Source of the DNA: Planctomonas deserti | Lineage (GTDB): Bacteria; Actinomycetota; Actinomycetes; Actinomycetales; Microbacteriaceae | Length of the DNA stretch: 64,000 nt | Reading direction: 5' to 3' | Assembly (NCBI RefSeq): GCF_003067705.1 | Contig: NZ_QANL01000003.1 | Coordinates: forward strand, 1 to 64,000 | Shown here: positions 62,728 through 64,000 of the stretch, piece after piece | How positions within the stretch are numbered: the first letter of the stretch is position 1 | How the letters are laid out: each line of letters opens with the position of its first letter | Notes under the pieces: model-generated | What the model was told of the DNA's origin: nothing | The model's database searches: none | The model's input: only the letters and a program-made list of their open reading frames with translations | Program-made: the position numbers and the translations under genes

Positions 62728-64000
62728 TCAGGCGCGCCGATCCGCGAGATGGGCCCGGACCGCGGGATCGGTCGTGAGGGCGATCGCGCGGTCGTACGCG
62801 GCGGCCGCCTCGTCCGCGCGACCCGCGAGGGCGAGGAGGTGCGCCCGCGTGGCCCAGGCGGGCTGGAAGCGCTGGGCGGCGCCCGGGTCGATGCGATCGA
62901 GGGTCGCGAGGCCGGCGTCCGGGCCGTCCGACTCGCCGATCACGGCCGCGAGCGAGACGAGCGCACCCAGGGTCGGCGCGATCCGCGCGAGCCCCTCGTG
63001 CAGCGCGCGGAGGGCGGCGAGGTCGACGCGCCCGGTGATCCGCCGGGCGCAGTGCACGGACTGGATCGCCGCCTCGAGCTGGTACCGCCCGATGCGGCCG
63101 AGGGAGGACGCGCGGCGGAGGTGCGCCTCGCCGCGCACGATGAGGGCCGCGTCCCACCGGGCGGGATCCTGCTCGTCGAGGGGCACGAACCGTCCGGCGG
63201 TGTCGCGCCGGCCGGCGGCCCGCGCCTGGGACAGGCAGATGAGCGCGGCGAGGCCCGCTGCCTCGGGCTCGGCGGGCAACAGGCCGGCCAGGGTCTCGGC
63301 GAGGTACAGGGCCTCGCCCGCCAGGGAGTCGGGATCGGCCGTGGCGCCCATGCCGGCCTCGGGCTCCGCACCTGCATCCGCGCCCGCGCCCGCACCGGCC
63401 CCCGTCCCAGCGCCGGGATCCGTTGCCGACCCGATCGCGAAGCAGCCGTAGATCGCCTCGAGCACCGCGGGAAGCCGCCGCGGCATCACGTCGGCGTCGG
63501 GCACGGCGAAGGGAATGCGGGCGTCGCGGATGCGCCGCTTCGCCCGCACGAGCCGCTGCGCCATGGCCGGCGCCGGGACGGCGAACGCCGTCGCAATCTG
63601 CGCGGCTTCGAAGCCGAGCACCGTCTGCAGCATCAGCGGCGTGCGCACGCCCGGGTCGATCGCCGGGTGCGCGCAGACGAACAGCAGCGCGAGCCGCTTG
63701 TCCGGGATGGCGCTCATCGTGTCCTCGTCCGGCTCAGCAGTGCCGCCCGCGAGCTCGGGGACGGCGTCCAAGGGCATCGACGTCCGCACGGCGGCGGACT
63801 TCCAGGCGTCGCGCTGACGGTTGCGTGCGACCGTCAGCAGCCACCCCTCCGGATTCGCGGGGATCCCGGACTCCGGCCAAGCGGTCAGGGCGGCCTCGAA
63901 GGCGTCGCTCAGGGCGTCCTCCGCCATCGCGATGTCGCCCGTCGGCGCGGCCAGGAGGGCGAGGAGCCGGCCGTAGGATGCGCGGGCCGCGGTCTCGGCG
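62728..64000 (-). CDS. ECF sigma factor with C-terminal DUF6596/TPR extension (5' end outside window)
   Basis: The frame is open to the window edge; about 423 residues are visible, including ASYGRLLALLAAPTGDIAMAEDALSDAFEAALTAWP (quoted in parts), the region-2 sequence of an ECF sigma factor. Region 4 follows (MLQTVLGFEAAQIATAFAVPAPAMAQRLVRAKRRIRD). The C-terminal half (GEALYLAETLAGLLPAEPEAAGLAALICLSQAR and repeats with DEAAAAYDRAIALT) matches ECF42-type sigma factors, in which this TPR-like part replaces an anti-sigma. Between them lies an Ala/Gly-rich insert (GAGAGAGADAGAEPEAG). A DGGID-type neighbour gene would be expected just upstream, off the window. Confidence 0.85.
   Translation of the reverse strand, partial: AETAARASYGRLLALLAAPTGDIAMAEDALSDAFEAALTAWPESGIPANPEGWLLTVARNRQRDAWKSAAVRTSMPLDAVPELAGGTAEPDEDTMSAIPDKRLALLFVCAHPAIDPGVRTPLMLQTVLGFEAAQIATAFAVPAPAMAQRLVRAKRRIRDARIPFAVPDADVMPRRLPAVLEAIYGCFAIGSATDPGAGTGAGAGAGADAGAEPEAGMGATADPDSLAGEALYLAETLAGLLPAEPEAAGLAALICLSQARAAGRRDTAGRFVPLDEQDPARWDAALIVRGEAHLRRASSLGRIGRYQLEAAIQSVHCARRITGRVDLAALRALHEGLARIAPTLGALVSLAAVIGESDGPDAGLATLDRIDPGAAQRFQPAWATRAHLLALAGRADEAAAAYDRAIALTTDPAVRAHLADRRA

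Overview
The window reads as chromosomal DNA of a high-GC actinobacterium, most likely a Microbacteriaceae member; the genus cannot be fixed from sequence alone. The grounds are very high GC, short actinobacterial MutY, DUF222/HNH (13E12-type) genes, an LAxTG-type sortase signal, a SARP regulator, and many genes whose -10 box (TANNNT or CAGRAT) lies 5-8 nt before the start codon, which implies leaderless mRNAs. No rRNA, tRNA, CRISPR array, prophage or insertion-sequence transposase is visible.

Layout. 1-8800: the translation/ribosome-maturation block infB-rbfA-truB-ribF, split by mutY, a uridine-kinase-like gene and panE. 8800-13800: squalene-cyclase-like protein, alpha/beta hydrolase, VOC protein with divergent WYL regulator, GT-C-type membrane protein and a small conserved protein. 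13800-15800: first DUF222/HNH gene with its repeat field. 15800-23300: DMT exporter, hemerythrin protein, nucleoside hydrolase, membrane protein plus PrmC-like methyltransferase, APC permease, phosphotransferase and DinB protein. 23400-29200: secreted cluster of M6 metalloprotease, sortase-anchored 5'-nucleotidase and subtilase. 29200-37200: small unknown proteins, aldo/keto reductase, NADP-binding protein, SDR, and a Fur-catalase operon with a clear operator. 37200-39600: second DUF222/HNH gene with a 173-bp tandem array. 39600-49300: small membrane proteins, a second phosphotransferase, ArsR-SRPBCC operon, VOC protein, lipoprotein, alkaline phosphatase with PHO-box-like repeats, and an MFS transporter. 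49300-55400: large subtilase, alpha/beta hydrolase of dehalogenase type and a divergent SARP regulator. 55400-57800: BLUF photoreceptor, REP cluster and third DUF222/HNH gene. 57800-64000: TetR with divergent haloperoxidase-type hydrolase, GH43 arabinanase overlapping a twin P-loop kinase, and an ECF sigma factor running off the end.

The most unusual theme is a REP-like palindrome (25 bp, arms GTCCCT/AGGGAC, or compensated GTCGCT/AGCGAC) present about 25 times. All three DUF222/HNH genes are bracketed by it at similar distances (about 80-100 bp before the start and 30-40 bp after the stop). The two near-identical DUF222 copies also share a LexA-like TCGAA-N6-TTCGA box over their leaderless promoter. 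This looks like a REP/nuclease partnership, analogous in layout (not homologous) to RAYT-REP systems.

Regulation is unusually legible: palindromic operators are visible for Fur-catalase, ArsR-SRPBCC, TetR-haloperoxidase, WYL-VOC and the 5'-nucleotidase/subtilase divergent region, and strong hairpins sit at the ends of many genes.
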